Counted from the stretch's first letter, positions 10,830-21,309 are shown. The stretch is DNA of 64,000 bases from Notamacropus eugenii (GCF_028372415.1 NC_092875.1:188447522-188511521); one strand, 5' to 3'. The notes: generated from the sequence alone by a model not told the origin. Made by a program: numbers and translations.

Positions 10830-11735
10830 GTTGTCATTTGCGATGAGCTCCCGTTTTTCCTTTGCATCTCAAAATCCCTTATCATCATCCACCATTCTCT
10901 CCTCCTTTACTCCAATCAATGATGAAAAAAGTGGCCCTTCACTCTGTCAAATCCAGCCCTCCATTTGTGTCCTTCACCCCATCCCTTCCAATCTACTTCA
11001 GCAGAAAATTCCCTCACAAATCATCCTCTATAATATTCTCTATCTACTGGCTCTCGCTGTCTATAAACATGTCAAAGGTTATCTTTTTTAAAGGTTATTC
11101 AAAGAAAGGGAAGGAAGGAAGGAAGGAAAGAAAGAGGCCTTTCCTTGTCTTCACCATTCTCTCAAGTTATTCTTTATCTCTCCTCCTTTTTGCAGTTAAA
11201 TTTATAGAAAAAAATTGTCCATATTTGTCTTTCACTTCTCTTATAGCTCAACTCTCTGCAATTTGGCCTCTCTACTCATCACTGAAATGAAACTGCCCTC
11301 TCCAAAGTTACTGGTGATCTCCCACTTGCTAAATATAATGGACTTTTCTCAGTGACCATTCTTCTTGACCTTTCTGAGGTATCCAATACTGTTGACTACC
11401 CTCTTTTCCTTGATACTGCTCAGACAATGCCACCACTCTAGTTCAGACCCTTGTCACTTTGTGCCTGGATTATGGCAATAGCCTACTGGTCACTCTGCCT
11501 GCCTCAAGTCTCTTCCTATCCCATTCCAGTTTCCATTCAACCACAAAAATTATTTTCCTAAAGTTCAGGTCTGATCATGTCACTCCACTCCTGCCCCCCA
11601 CTCAGTAAACTCCATTGACCCCCTTTTGCCTCCAGGAGCAAATGCTAAATGCTTTGTTTGACATTAACAGTCTGTCATAACCTAACCTTCTCTTACCTTT
11701 TCAGTCTTCTTATATCTTACTCCCCACCATGAACA
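10830..11735 (+). mobile_element. L2-type LINE, ORF2 C-terminus and 3' part
   Basis: It carries the landmarks of the L2 3' third: GTGCCTGGATTATGGCAATA, then CAGGTCTGATCATGTCACTCC, then TTCAGTCTTCTTATATCTTAC. It stops abruptly at about 11,735, where retroviral sequence begins. A (GGAA)5 tract sits inside at 11,108-11,129. The plus-strand frame at 10,862-11,290 is a decayed-LINE frame, not a gene. Confidence 0.7.
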
Positions 11736-11744
11736 GCCAGACAA

Positions 11745-11941
11745 GTTAAACTAGTGATGAAAATTGGACAATTACCTAAGAGAGAATATACTGTGGTAAT
11801 TGTATCTGTTCCTGAATACATCACTGGAATAGATATATTGAGAGGTATGACTTTAAATTTACCTGAGGGGAGATATCAATTTGCAGTAAGAAAGACAGGA
11901 ATTAATGCATTTCTAATGGGTTCATGGACTCCAGAAGCACA
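11745..11941 (+). pseudogene. Endogenous retrovirus pol fragment (protease C-terminal end)
   Basis: An open stretch of about 65 codons contains PEYITGIDILRGMTLNLP. The G-I-D-I-L block resembles the C-terminal G-[RAI]-[DN]-[IL]-L motif of retroviral aspartic proteases, and the following residues look like the linker to reverse transcriptase. No active-site D-T/S-G and no reverse transcriptase are present, so this is a stub. It passes, with a change of frame, into an env-like membrane segment. Assignment rests on motif likeness only. Confidence 0.55.
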
Positions 11942-12061
11942 GCTGATGCTATATTTAACCTGCTTCTGATTATTGTCTCCTTATTCTTCTTGGCCTTTGT
12001 TTGCTTGTTTAACTTATTTGCTAGATTTGTCTCCTGCAGGCTCAGTGCCTTCTACTTATAG
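11942..12061 (+). pseudogene. Retroviral env-like transmembrane C-terminus
   Basis: From GCT at 11,942 a 39-codon frame runs to a TAG at 12,059-12,061. It starts ADAIFNLLLIIVSLFF and continues as an almost unbroken hydrophobic stretch, ending in a short tail with Cys and Arg. This is the profile of an envelope TM anchor with cytoplasmic tail. Its place, between a pol fragment and a polypurine tract with LTR, is where the env 3' end should be. Everything between protease and env TM is missing. Confidence 0.5.
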
Positions 12062-12264
12062 ATGACTGACTGCTTAAGCTGGATGTCACCTTCTTTCCAT
12101 TACTCTTGGACCTGGCATCAGCTGAGCTCCAGATACTGACTAAAGAACTGACCCCTCAAATGGGACTTCTCGAAACAGGGACAGCTCTATGTCTAGCCTC
12201 AGCAAGAAGTAGTTATAAAAGAGGAGACATTTGCCCCTTACCCCAAGAGATAATGGGTCCCATT

Positions 12265-12279
12265 TGATTGAGGGGCGAA
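12265..12279 (+). other. Polypurine tract of the retroviral remnant
   Basis: GATTGAGGGGCGAA directly precedes TGATGG. A purine run followed by TG is the primer site for plus-strand synthesis and marks the U3 start of the 3' LTR. Known gammaretroviral tracts have a similar form (G-run then AA before TG). Confidence 0.6.
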
Positions 12280-12965
12280 TGATGGAATGCTTGTGCTCAA
12301 GCCCCCACCCTAAGATATTGTTTTATGTGTTTATTTTGTGTCATGTCTGTTATATTGTTATGAAGTCATGTTGATACCAGTTACCCCTAAATTCACATTG
12401 ACTTATATAATGGACACAAAAGAGCTTGTGGCCGAATGTAATGTTAATGGAATGGGAAGAGCTTTCCTGTCCATTAATAGGCCTATGTGATCTGCTTTGA
12501 GATTGGGCCCAACTGACTGCTGTGATAGAGCCTGAGTCACACAGAGTTTAAGTCGCATGGAGGTGGGAGGAGCTTGCCAAATGGGTGAAGAAGGAAGGAT
12601 GGAACAGGAAGTGAGAATGAGGCAGAGCAAGGCAGAGCTGAAGCAGAGCAGCTAGTGTGAGTGAGAGAGGGAGGAATTTTGCCTAGGGGAGTTTGTTTGT
12701 GGGGAGGCCTAATGGAGGGAAGGCTTGGGGATGTAGGTGCTCCCTGGATTGGTGATGTGTATGAACTTCTTTGTTACCATGGTGGATTTGGCTTTCTGGT
12801 AACTGAATGAATATCTTGGTTCCATCTTTGAGGAAGAGAGTTATTTATTTACCCTGGAAATGCACATGCATATTCATAGAGGCTGTTATGGGTATCGCAT
12901 TGGTGTTACTAAGGGCATGGTGGCAGATGTGCATGGATAGAATAAAGAAATAGATCAATATTGAT
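12280..12965 (+). mobile_element. Probable 3' LTR of the retroviral remnant
   Basis: It begins with TG right after the polypurine tract. It has a TATATAA at 12,404-12,410, a long purine-rich block at 12,560-12,730, and AATAAA at 12,941-12,946. I could not find a convincing ...CA end with matching target duplication, so the right boundary is a guess and the LTR may end earlier. No 5' LTR is seen upstream; the provirus is truncated or collapsed. Confidence 0.5.
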
Positions 12966-13383
12966 CCAGTGTAGATGAGGACATGGTAGCTAGAGAACCG
13001 AATATTTTGAATAAAATCATTGGAGAAGGTACGTACAGGTCAATAAATCTTTAACATGAATGGAAAGTGGATGCAAAGATTGACACATCTTTAATGTGTT
13101 TGGAACTGGCTTATTCTTGTAAAAGAAAACTTTCCAGCACTTACATTTCTAAGAAAGAAAATATTCAACCTGGATTTCCAGTGTCTGAGGATCACTTAAA
13201 ACTTTTATTATAGGAAGTAAAGCAAAAGGAGATTTTAAGTGAAAACCAATGCTCATTTAGAGATCTCAAAATCCTCATTCTCAGAAGCTATAACCATCAA
13301 TTCCTTCCAGCTCTTTAGTGATCAGATAAGAAAGCATGGGTGTCTGAAGCTTTTTTTAAAATCTAGTTTTCAAGTTATTTATA
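12966..13383. other. Unassigned intergenic sequence
   Basis: No named repeat and no coding signal. Confidence 0.4.
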
Positions 13384-13633
13384 GGGGCAGCTAGGTGGCA
13401 CAGTGGATAGAGTGCAGGGCCTGGCGTCAAGAATACTCATGTTCCTGAATTCAAATCTGGCCTTAGTTATTTACTAGCTGTGTGATCCTGGGCAAGTCAC
13501 TTAACCAATTTGCCTCATCTGTAAACCCAGTTTCCTCATCTGTAAAATGGTTTGGAGAAGGAAATGACAAATTACTCCAGGATATTTGCCAAATGGCTCC
13601 ACAAAGAATCAAACAAGACTGCATAATAACAAC
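13384..13633 (+). mobile_element. tRNA-derived SINE, type A, full length
   Basis: One of the best-preserved heads in the window (GGGGCAGCTAGGTGGCACAG), followed by TTCAAATCTGGCC, GTGTGATCCTGGGCAAGTCA and the type A 3' part. The phrase CCTCATCTGTAAA is duplicated internally, probably by slippage. Confidence 0.92.
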
Positions 13634-13921
13634 TTTTGACTAATTTTAGCCCAAATGTTGAAAAATATTGCAAGGAAAACAATATCATGTTTAAAATATT
13701 ATTGATTTTAGGCAATGTCCCAGGTTATCCAATTACATTTGATTCATTGTATGAGAATGTGAGCTTGCAGATTCTCCAAAATATGTATAAAGCTCTCTGA
13801 ATTTATCAACATATGTATAGTTTAAAGAAAGGGAAGAAATTTCAGTCTACACTGATAAAATATTTTGGACTATAATAACAACATTTTTCATCATGTAGTC
13901 ATTATAGGCTTATCCTTCAGG

Positions 13922-14195
13922 TACAATATACAGTAATTTTTAAAAATATACTTTCTATAGCTAAACAAATCAGAAATGCAATTTTCTTATCCTTTGCTGT
14001 TATATTAATAAACAGATTAAAAACAAATTTAAACATTTTCATTGCTTATTTCTATTAGCCTATAATCAATTACCATATTTTACGTAAAAATGTATCTTCA
14101 AAAAGTAAAAATTAAATAATGTAACCACTCCATGGAATCCATTATTCACACTAATCAATTCCTAGCCTTATTCATTTTGCATAGTGCTTTCTTGG
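13922..14195 (+). repeat. Local duplicate, copy 1 (longer copy)
   Basis: From TACAATATACAGTAATTTTT to GCATAGTGCTTTCTT this stretch is repeated at 15,384-15,629 at about 90% identity by eye. It contains about 36 bases (around GTTATATTAATAAACAG) that copy 2 lacks. I recognise no known repeat family in it. It has no open frame. Confidence 0.8.
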
Positions 14196-14499
14196 TTCTG
14201 TTTTCATGAAAGTCTTCATATTTCTTTGAGAATTTCTCAGATATTGTCTTAACTTTTCAAATAGCAAACTGAAAATAATGATTATATTTGCTTCCTTCTT
14301 AACTTACTAAGAAATTCTGAAGCATAAACATCTAATTGCACTCCTTTCTTCTAAAAACATAACTAGTGCCTGATAACCAAGAAGCTTAGAAGACATATGG
14401 CCACTGAGTTTAATAAGTAAAGTGGTACGGTAGAAATTTCAAATCTTTTGTTCAATAATAACAATGTGTATTATCTAGCTATTAAATATTTAATAAGAA
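14196..14499. other. Unassigned intergenic sequence
   Basis: AT-rich, nothing recognised. Confidence 0.4.
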
Positions 14500-14725
14500 T
14501 AATTGGTATTTAACATTCTGCATCTAATTTCTCATGTGATCTTCAAAACTACCCAGTAAGGCAGGTACTGGTGGTTTTATTATACCCATTTTACAAATAT
14601 GGAAACAAAAGCTCATGGATGTTACTTAACTTTCCAAGAGGCATGTAGCTAGCATCAGAGGAAGGATTTGAACCCAGATTTTTCCTGATCCAAGTCCAAC
14701 ACACTTTTACCACACTCTTGCTTTT
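14500..14725 (-). mobile_element. MIR-like SINE, minus strand
   Basis: In reverse orientation it carries CCCATTTTACAAATATGGAA, GGCATGTAGCTAGCA and GGATTTGAACCCAG. These match the conserved core of MIR elements (tRNA-like T-loop GGTTCGAATCC in reverse). Confidence 0.7.
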
Positions 14726-14805
14726 TTTACCTACCTTTTTCTATGACCACCTACCCTTTAGCTTTAGTGTTCCAGGACATTACCTTTGGGCTACTTCAGG
14801 TAACA

Positions 14806-15003
14806 AGTATACAGACATTTACTAGCTGTGTGACCCTGAGCAAGTCACTTAACCCTATTTGATACAGTTTCCTCATCGGTAAAATGAACCAGAGAAGGAA
14901 TGGCAAACCTTTCTAGCAGTTTTGCTAAGAAAATCTCAAATGAAACCCCAAATGAAAATCCCAAAGAATTGGACACAACTGAAAACAACTGAACAACAAC
15001 AAA
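14806..15003 (+). mobile_element. SINE type A, 5'-truncated
   Basis: It starts inside the body at ACATTTACTAGCTGTGTGAC and ends with TTGGACACAACTGAAAACAA followed by ACAACAACAAAA. The tRNA-like head is absent. Confidence 0.8.
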
Positions 15004-15178
15004 AGCTGTGTGAACCTGGGCAAGTCATTTAATCTGTTTGTCTCAATTTCCTTATCTATAAAATGGGGATAGTAGTAGCACCTACCCAAAGTTGTTGGAG
15101 GATCAAATGAGATAAGAATTGTAAAACCCTTAGCACAGTGCCTCCCACATAGCAAGTGCTATATAAATGTTAGCAATT
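15004..15178 (+). mobile_element. SINE type B, 5'-truncated, directly abutting the previous one
   Basis: It begins at AGCTGTGTGAACCTGGGCAA and ends in the L2-like tail GCACAGTGCCTCCCACATAG...CTATATAAATGTTAGC. It follows the preceding SINE without spacer, giving two truncated bodies in tandem. Confidence 0.8.
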
Positions 15179-15316
15179 TGGTTGCCATAACCCCACTTCC
15201 AAATCCCTCCTTAAAGTTGACTCTGTCCAGATTATGTTCCAGTTGCTGCCACCCTTAGGATCCAAGATAGGGAGAGTTCCTCCATATAAATTAGTTGACT
15301 TGAATTCTTTGCCAAA

Positions 15317-15383
15317 ATGGTGACTAGATAACACAAGTGGAGAGAACGTTGGGTCTGGGGTCCTGAAGATCAAGTGCAAATTC
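15317..15383 (+). mobile_element. SINE head, left part of a split SINE
   Basis: GACTAGATAACACAAGTGGA, GAGAACGTTGGGTCTGGGGT and AGTGCAAATTCT correspond to the SINE head up to the point where GCCTCAGACA would follow. The element resumes at 15,630 after the inserted copy 2. Confidence 0.6.
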
Positions 15384-15629
15384 TACAATATACAGTAATT
15401 TTTTAAAATGTGCTTTCTATAGCTAAACAAATCAGAAATGCAATTTTCTTATCCTTTGCTTATTTGTAACATTCTCATTGCATATTTCTGTTAGTCTGTA
15501 ATCAATTACCATATTTTACATAAAAATATATCTTCAAAAAGTAAAAATTAAAATACTTCAACCACTCCATGGAATTCATTATTCACACTAGTCAGTTTCT
15601 AGCCTTACTTATTTTGCATATTGCCTTCT
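15384..15629 (+). repeat. Local duplicate, copy 2, inserted inside a SINE
   Basis: Homologous to 13,922-14,195. The first 78 bases are almost identical, and a 36-base block is missing. It is flanked on the left by a SINE head ending CAAATTCT and on the right by a SINE body starting CAGACTCTGTGACCTTG. It was therefore copied into a pre-existing SINE. Confidence 0.75.
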
Positions 15630-15745
15630 CAGACTCTGTGACCTTGAGTTACTCACTTAACCTGCCTAGCTTAGTTTCCTCATCCGTAAAACTGGAATAC
15701 TAACAGAACCTACCTCACAGAGTAGTTATAAATGCTTGTTGCCTT
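15630..15745 (+). mobile_element. SINE body, right part of the split SINE
   Basis: CAGACTCTGTGACCTTGAGT, TTTCCTCATCCGTAAAACTG and ATAAATGCTTGTTGCC continue the SINE begun at 15,317. Confidence 0.65.
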
Positions 15746-16752
15746 CCCCTTCCCCAAAATGAAGAGATGTGGCCAATTAATCAATTAATTCAATCAGTAT
15801 AAACAGCAGCCTTGAATAACTCAAGTCCTGGAAAAAGTCTCCAGAGCCAAATTCTAGTATGATTCTCAACATCCATCAAACCAAACAAATTTCCACCTTA
15901 ATTTGTGTTATAAAGAAATTGCCTCAAAGTGCACAGAAATGAAATCCCCCTTCTCCATCGCCTCCACTGAAATCCTTTTAGCTCAGTACAATTGTGCCAA
16001 CATCACCATTTGACAACTAACATGTAATCATACCTATTTTTTTATTTGCTTAAAAGAACTCCTTATTTCAATAAATATTAGAACATAGAATATTCAAAAT
16101 TCTCTTTATTATGTGTGCTAAAGTCAAAAAGCAAATTAATAGAATTGTTAATTTTCTAGTGGAAGGAGAATGACATTTCACCATTCTGGCCTTGAGAGTG
16201 CATGTGACCCAGAAAATTAGAATCCTCTTCTTCTATTGTAATGACAGACTGTCTTTTTGGCAGGTAAAACTGCCAAGTAATTCCCTGATTTCCTTTTTTC
16301 CAATTAAAAAATATGATAGGGTATTAAATCAAGTATAATGTAAAGGGAAAAAAAGCACCAGTATTACATTGGTGTACAGCTCAAAGAGTAGCTTTCTGCA
16401 TGAATATCTACAAAGCTACACAGATTTATTTATGTTAGGTGCCTACAAGGGGCAAAGTTCGGCTCAAATTCTATTTCTACACCAAGCCTTTATTCATCCC
16501 CCCAGTAATTAGTGCCTGCCACATCCAAATTTCTTTTGTATATACTTGGTATTTGCTTATCTATCTCCCTCCTCCTCCTCACCCCCAAAAAAACCAGAAT
16601 GTAAATTCCTTTAGGATAGGGAGTGGTTTTGTTTTTATCTCTTCATGTCTACTTTCCACATAAGCCCAGGAACAAAGTGGGCTAATAAATACTAGTAAGT
16701 TCTTAATAAGTGGTTAAAGAATCCAGTGATAATAACATTGCATATAAATGTT
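15746..16752. other. Unassigned intergenic sequence
   Basis: About 1 kb with no recognised repeat or gene. The frame at 16,439-16,663 is short and shows no family. Confidence 0.45.
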
Positions 16753-16998
16753 AGGAGACAGCTAGATGGCTCAGTGGAGAGAGCACTAGGTCTAGAGTCA
16801 AGAGTTCAAATGTGACCTTAGCCACTTACTTGCTGTGTGACCCTGTGCAAGTCATTCAACCCTGTTTACCTCAATTTCCTCATCTATAAAATGAGCTAGA
16901 GAAGGAAATGGCAAACCACTCCAGTATCTTTCCCAAGAAAGCCCCATGGACAGTATGATTCACAGGGTTCTGAAGAGTCAGATATGACCAAACAACAA
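16753..16998 (+). mobile_element. tRNA-derived SINE, type A
   Basis: The head GACAGCTAGATGGCTCAGTG, body CTTGCTGTGTGACCCTGTGC and 3' part AGTCAGATATGACCAAACAAC make a near complete copy. Confidence 0.88.
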
Positions 16999-17029
16999 AT
17001 CAATTCTTACTATTATTATTACTATTCCC

Positions 17030-17215
17030 ATAATGCTTAAAAGGATTTCCTCAGAACAACTTTGTCACCTGTCTACTATTTTTACCATTTTATAGACATG
17101 GAAACTAAAAGATAAAACACAGTTAATAAAAACAAAGCCTGCAACTAGGCTTGAAACGAGGCTTCTTGATTCCAAGACCCATGTTCTCTATACCACACTA
17201 TATCTACCTATCTTT
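17030..17215 (-). mobile_element. MIR-like SINE, minus strand, degraded
   Basis: TTTTACCATTTTATAGACAT, CTTGAAACGAGG and TTCTCTATACCAC in this order resemble MIR/SINE in reverse. Confidence 0.55.
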
Positions 17216-17574
17216 CAGGTTTCTTTGCTATCTGCCCATTGTAGCACTTGCTACAAATACAAAATAAATCATAAGTAATTTTCAAGGTAATTCAAGTGAA
17301 AATGGCATCATGATTTTGTCATATCTGAATGTTTTAAGTAATGCTATATATCTGGAAAAATAAGAAATGCATGCCAAATTTACAATTTCTTCTCAAATTT
17401 CCATGAAAATTGGATTCAGCTTACTTCAGTGGGGCAAATACAGGTTAGGCTATGTCCAATTATTGGCTTGATCTGTTCATGTTAATGATTACCAACTAAG
17501 CGAAGGTTCGAGGAGAACTCTTGGGCACCAGACCAGAATAGGAAGGTCTAGTTCAAAAGGGAACCAATCAGTTA

Positions 17575-17715
17575 GTCAACAAGCATTTATTAAGTATGTG
17601 CCTAGCACTGTGTTGAGCCTTTTGGATGCCAAAAAAAAGCCAAAAAACAAACAAAACACACAATCTTTTCCCTCAAAGGGTTTATATTTTAATTTGAGAG
17701 ACAATATCTCTCTCT
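17575..17715 (-). mobile_element. L2 3' end, minus strand
   Basis: CAAGCATTTATTAAGTATGT then GCCTAGCACTGTGTTGAGCC is the reverse complement of the L2 terminus (AGCGCTTAGCACAGTGCCTGG...CTTAATAAATG). Confidence 0.65.
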
Positions 17716-17859
17716 CATAGTATAAAAAAAAAAACTAGGCTGATACAAGGTATATATGAAGTAGAAAGGAGGCAGTTTGAGACTGGAAAGCATGAACAAT
17801 CCTTCGTACATGTTCAGTACTTACTAAATTTTGCCCCTGGACTAACTGGTTGAGAAGAT
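17716..17859. other. Unassigned sequence
   Basis: Nothing recognised. Confidence 0.4.
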
Positions 17860-18500
17860 GTTGTTGTTTGTCCCTTGTTCAGGAAGAGGACTACGACATC
17901 AGGAAGGTGATGTCTTGATTTGCAAGTGAACTGGATTTAAGTGAGGCAGGGCTGTGCAAAGTCACCAGCCTCACTCTCTTCTCCAGAGTCATCTGGATCC
18001 AATGACACCACATAGATCAGGACAACTGGAGAAGGCAGTGGGATGCAGTGGGAGACCTGGCCTTTTTAAGTTAAGGTCTTTCCCTGATCTCAGGTTTTCT
18101 GAGGCAATGCCCATTTGATAATTAAGACTAGGTAAGAAATGAGGCAAAGAATAGCCTCTTTTACCTAGTCCAAAAAAAAAAAAACAATCTGGAAGGGGAT
18201 GACAGTCAGGGTTTCTAGCCAAAACAGAAACAATTGCTATTTACACTCACTGTGAGCCATCAAAACCCAAACAAATGAGTCTTAGGCTAGAATCTATTGT
18301 TGGCCAATCAGTGGGAGCCAGAGTGATTTGGGTTTAAGACATGGTTTTAAAAAAAAATGATAGAATAAATAAATAGGGAAGAGAAAAAAAACAATCTAGC
18401 CTGTAAATCCCAAGGTAACTTGCAAGATTTCAGCAATCAAAATTTGCGTTCCTTTAGACAGAGCACACATAGGTAAGGCTATGATTCCCTATGTGGACTG
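17860..18500 (-). mobile_element. RTE-class LINE 3' part, minus strand, copy 1
   Basis: The low-coordinate end reads TTGTTGTTTGTCCCTTGTTC, the reverse complement of the RTE terminus. The blocks ACAATTGCTATTTACACTCA, CCATCAAAACCCAAAC and AGTGATTTGGGTTTAA recur in order at 47,655-47,770. Homology extends on to about 18,500 (CCTTTAGACAGAGCACACAT against CTTTGGACAGACCATCCACA). It is non-coding. Confidence 0.75.
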
Positions 18501-18676
18501 AGGAAGGAAGGAAGGAAGGAAGGAAGGAAGGAAGGAAGGAAGGAAGGAAGGAAGGAAGGAAGGAAGGAAGGAAGGAAGGAAAGAAGGATGGGGGGAGAGG
18601 GAGGGAGGGAGGGAGAGAGGAGGAGAGGAGAAGGACAGGAGAGGACAGGAGAGGACAGGAGAGGACAGGAGAGGAG
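18500..18676 (+). repeat. (GGAA)n, (GGGA)n and (GGACAGGAGA)n purine tract
   Basis: About 80 bases of pure GGAA units pass into GGGA units at about 18,590-18,620, then four to five copies of a 10-mer GGACAGGAGA at 18,632-18,672. The Lys/Glu/Gly and Ser/Pro/Leu frames across it are products of the repeat. Confidence 0.95.
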
Positions 18677-18802
18677 AGTAAGTTATCCTACCTATCCTAA
18701 GTTGATCCAATAATTCTCTTTTGGAGATTACACCCTGAAAATGTTAACCAACACTCCTCTGCCTCAAAGAACTACCAGTTCATAAATTTTCATATTATTC
18801 TG
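18677..18802. other. Unassigned sequence
   Basis: Nothing recognised between the purine tract and the next SINE. Confidence 0.4.
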
Positions 18803-19062
18803 TATGGTTCAGTGGATAGATGCTAGGCCTGGAGTTGGGGAGACCTGAGCTCAAATCCAGTCTCAGACACTTACTAGCTATGTGACTTTGTGCAAGACAC
18901 TTAAACTCAAAGTCACAAAGCCCTTCCTTCCTCAACTGTAAAATATCGATAATAATAGCAAACTACTTTGCAGGGTTATCATGAGGATCAAATGGATAAC
19001 TGTAAAACAATTGGCACAGTGCCTGGGACATAATAGCACTTAATAAATGCTTATTCCCTCCC
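18803..19062 (+). mobile_element. tRNA-derived SINE, type B
   Basis: GGTTCAGTGGATAGATGCTA starts the head; GCACAGTGCCTGGGACATAA and TTAATAAATGCTTATTCC form the L2-like tail. An insertion-like duplication CAAAGTCACAAAG lies in the middle. Confidence 0.85.
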
Positions 19063-19242
19063 CATATGCTGGGAGGTGGAGCAGTTGATAGAGCGTTGGT
19101 CTTGGGCTCAGGAGGAGCTGAATTCATATGACCTGTGTGATCCCAGACAAGTGGACTAACATTTTGTGTTTCCTCATTTGTAACATGAGAGGTTTGGACT
19201 TGACCTCTAAGATCCTTCCCAGCTCTAAATCTATGATCCCAG
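19063..19242 (+). mobile_element. tRNA-derived SINE, type C
   Basis: GGAGGTGGAGCAGTTGATAG (head) to CCCAGCTCTAAATCTATGAT (tail) directly follows the previous SINE. The middle is shortened compared with other copies. Confidence 0.75.
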
Positions 19243-19249
19243 AAATGAA

Positions 19250-19560
19250 GAAAAAATGGAAACAATCCAACCACAGGGAGAAAGATTAAATAAATTGTTG
19301 AACATAAACATAATGGAATAATGTAATGCAATCAAGATGGACAAAGATGAGGAACACAAAGAAATCTAGAAGGAATTTTTTAATGGAAAGTGAAAACAGA
19401 AGAATGAAACACTCAGTAAGTACAATCATATAGAAAGAAAAGTGAACAAGCATAAATGGAGAAACAAAAGACTGAAGAGTGGCTTATGTGGAAGGAATGA
19501 GAAGTGGTTATGATGCTTTAAGCCCTGAAGATCATTCATTTAAATGAAAATACTAAGCAA
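19250..19560 (+). mobile_element. L1-type LINE 3' fragment
   Basis: ATAATGGAATAATGTAATGC and AATGGAAAGTGAAAACAGAA resemble other L1-type 3' ends here (26,270-26,400; 22,580-22,690). It is heavily decayed. Confidence 0.5.
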
Positions 19561-19904
19561 CTTTAAATGTCTGTATTTATGTTCAATATTAATTTTTCAA
19601 TAAGACATTTAATATAAATAAATAATTTCTCTGGCTCTTTGCATATAGGCATAAATCTGTCACCTGTGCACACAAATAACATAAGCTTTTTATCTACCCA
19701 GGCCTTTTGGGCTTTGAGTGTCATTTGGAATCCTTCAGAATCAATAGATGAGAAAGAGTTCTCTTCAAACATTGTTTGGGAAACTTGACTCTGGGCAGCA
19801 ATTTAGGCTGTGTCTGATTCACTGGCCCAGAAGTTTGGTGGGAGGAACAAGACCAGAGGACAAGGTAATGAGAGAACAGAGAATATTTAATATGCTTTGG
19901 GCCT
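19561..19904. other. Unassigned intergenic sequence
   Basis: No named repeat. Short frames on the minus strand lack family resemblance. Confidence 0.4.
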
Positions 19905-20280
19905 TTGGACACATTGCAGCTTGAGCCAATTTGTTCATTTCAAGTGTAGCAGTTAAATCATTCATATTTCATCATTTAACAAGCAGAATCTAAAATGTCA
20001 CTGAATATGAAAGGTAAAGCTATTGTTGGTGCCTGCCTCCTCCTCTTTATTCCTTTTCTCACCTTTTCCCGATCATTTGCTGTGATTAAAGTAGGGATGA
20101 ATATTATAAAGCAGGGTACAACTCATTTTGGAGTCTCTCTTTAATTAGGGTAGTACCATCTCTTCCCCTCTCAATTAAGCTGAAGCATTTTACATATTAT
20201 TTGTTCAAAATCTGCTGTGCAATTTAATTCCAGGTAATTGAGCTTTCTAGATAAGGACATGGACAAGGACTGGATTTATG
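19905..20280. promoter_or_regulatory. Candidate conserved noncoding element
   Basis: A repeat-free stretch of moderate complexity contains several homeodomain-like TAAT cores in close succession (CTCTTTAATTAGGG, CTCAATTAAGC, CAATTTAATTCCAGGTAATT). This texture is typical of distal enhancers in gene-poor intervals, but only alignment with other mammals can show conservation. I infer it; nothing in the sequence proves it. Confidence 0.25.
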
Positions 20281-20329
20281 ATTTCAGCAATTCCCAAAGG
20301 AGGAAATTTCTTCTACCAATTCAGATCAG

Positions 20330-20485
20330 CACCTACTCTGCAACGTAATGTCTTAAAGTGTTGTCTAGAGCAATGAAGTATCCGGTGACTTGCCTAAGGT
20401 CACAAAGTCAGTTTTATATATGTCAGACTTGAATCTGATCTTCCTGAAGTTAGGTCACTAATCCCAATGTGAGGCTGCTTCTGTT
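20330..20485 (-). mobile_element. MIR-like SINE fragment, minus strand
   Basis: GGTGACTTGCCTAAGGTCAC, then GACTTGAATCTGATCTTCCT resembles the SINE/MIR core in reverse. Confidence 0.55.
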
Positions 20486-21309
20486 TTAGGTTACACCATC
20501 ACCTAATCTAACATAGCTACTGCTCTCTCAATGACTTTTTGGTTAAACTAGCGGTTTAATTAGGGGTTTTTTTTTATTGGGGAGGGAGATTTTTTTAATA
20601 GTTATTTGTTCCTAAGTGTGTTGCTAAAATAACCATAAAACCACTTGGAAAGGAAATCTGTGGATTTGAAATATTATAATGATTTTGCCACTAAAGAGGA
20701 ATAATTATCATTTCTGAGTCATTACAATATGCATTGTTCATACAGTAGGGGCCTGGGACTGAAGGTCAGAGCCCTAAAGCAATATTTTGCTAAATTCAAT
20801 CAGTAAAAGCTGTCAGTGTCATATTGAGGAAGTTTCCTTATAGAAAATGATCCATTCTTAGATGTAAGAAAATAAGGGTTAGAGGCTGACCAAATTAATT
20901 GGGGAAACTATCCCATTTAGCATGGCTTTTGTATCAGAGAAACCCAGTGCAGAATATAAGCCTAAAACTACCTGAGTTCTGCTGGCCTAAGACTATGTCT
21001 ACAGAAGGATTTATTTTTACATCTCAACTGTAAAGTGAGAATAAAAGATATGCAGAATAAGCGTCTTTAGAATGCAATTCAATATAATTTTAATTTAATG
21101 GATTTAATTTAATAATATCAATATCATGTTTCCTTAAGCATTTAGTCCACTAATTATTTTAAACATTCAAAAATTCCAAGTTTCATACAAAATCAATTTT
21201 ATAGCAAAACATTCAATGGCTATTTTGACCAAATTAAAGAATAAATAATTCTGTCCTGACCTCAGTTCCTAAAAACATGGGCTGAGCACTTTTTAAAAAA
21301 CGTATTTTC
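20486..21309. other. Unassigned AT-rich intergenic sequence
   Basis: No gene and no recognised repeat. Confidence 0.45.

Noticed and set aside
10862..11290. 142-codon plus-strand frame as a small gene
   Set aside because: It lies in a decayed L2 copy and runs through a GGAA microsatellite.
18489..18710. Ser/Pro/Leu- and Lys/Glu/Gly-rich frames
   Set aside because: Direct translation of (GGAA)n and related purine repeats on either strand.
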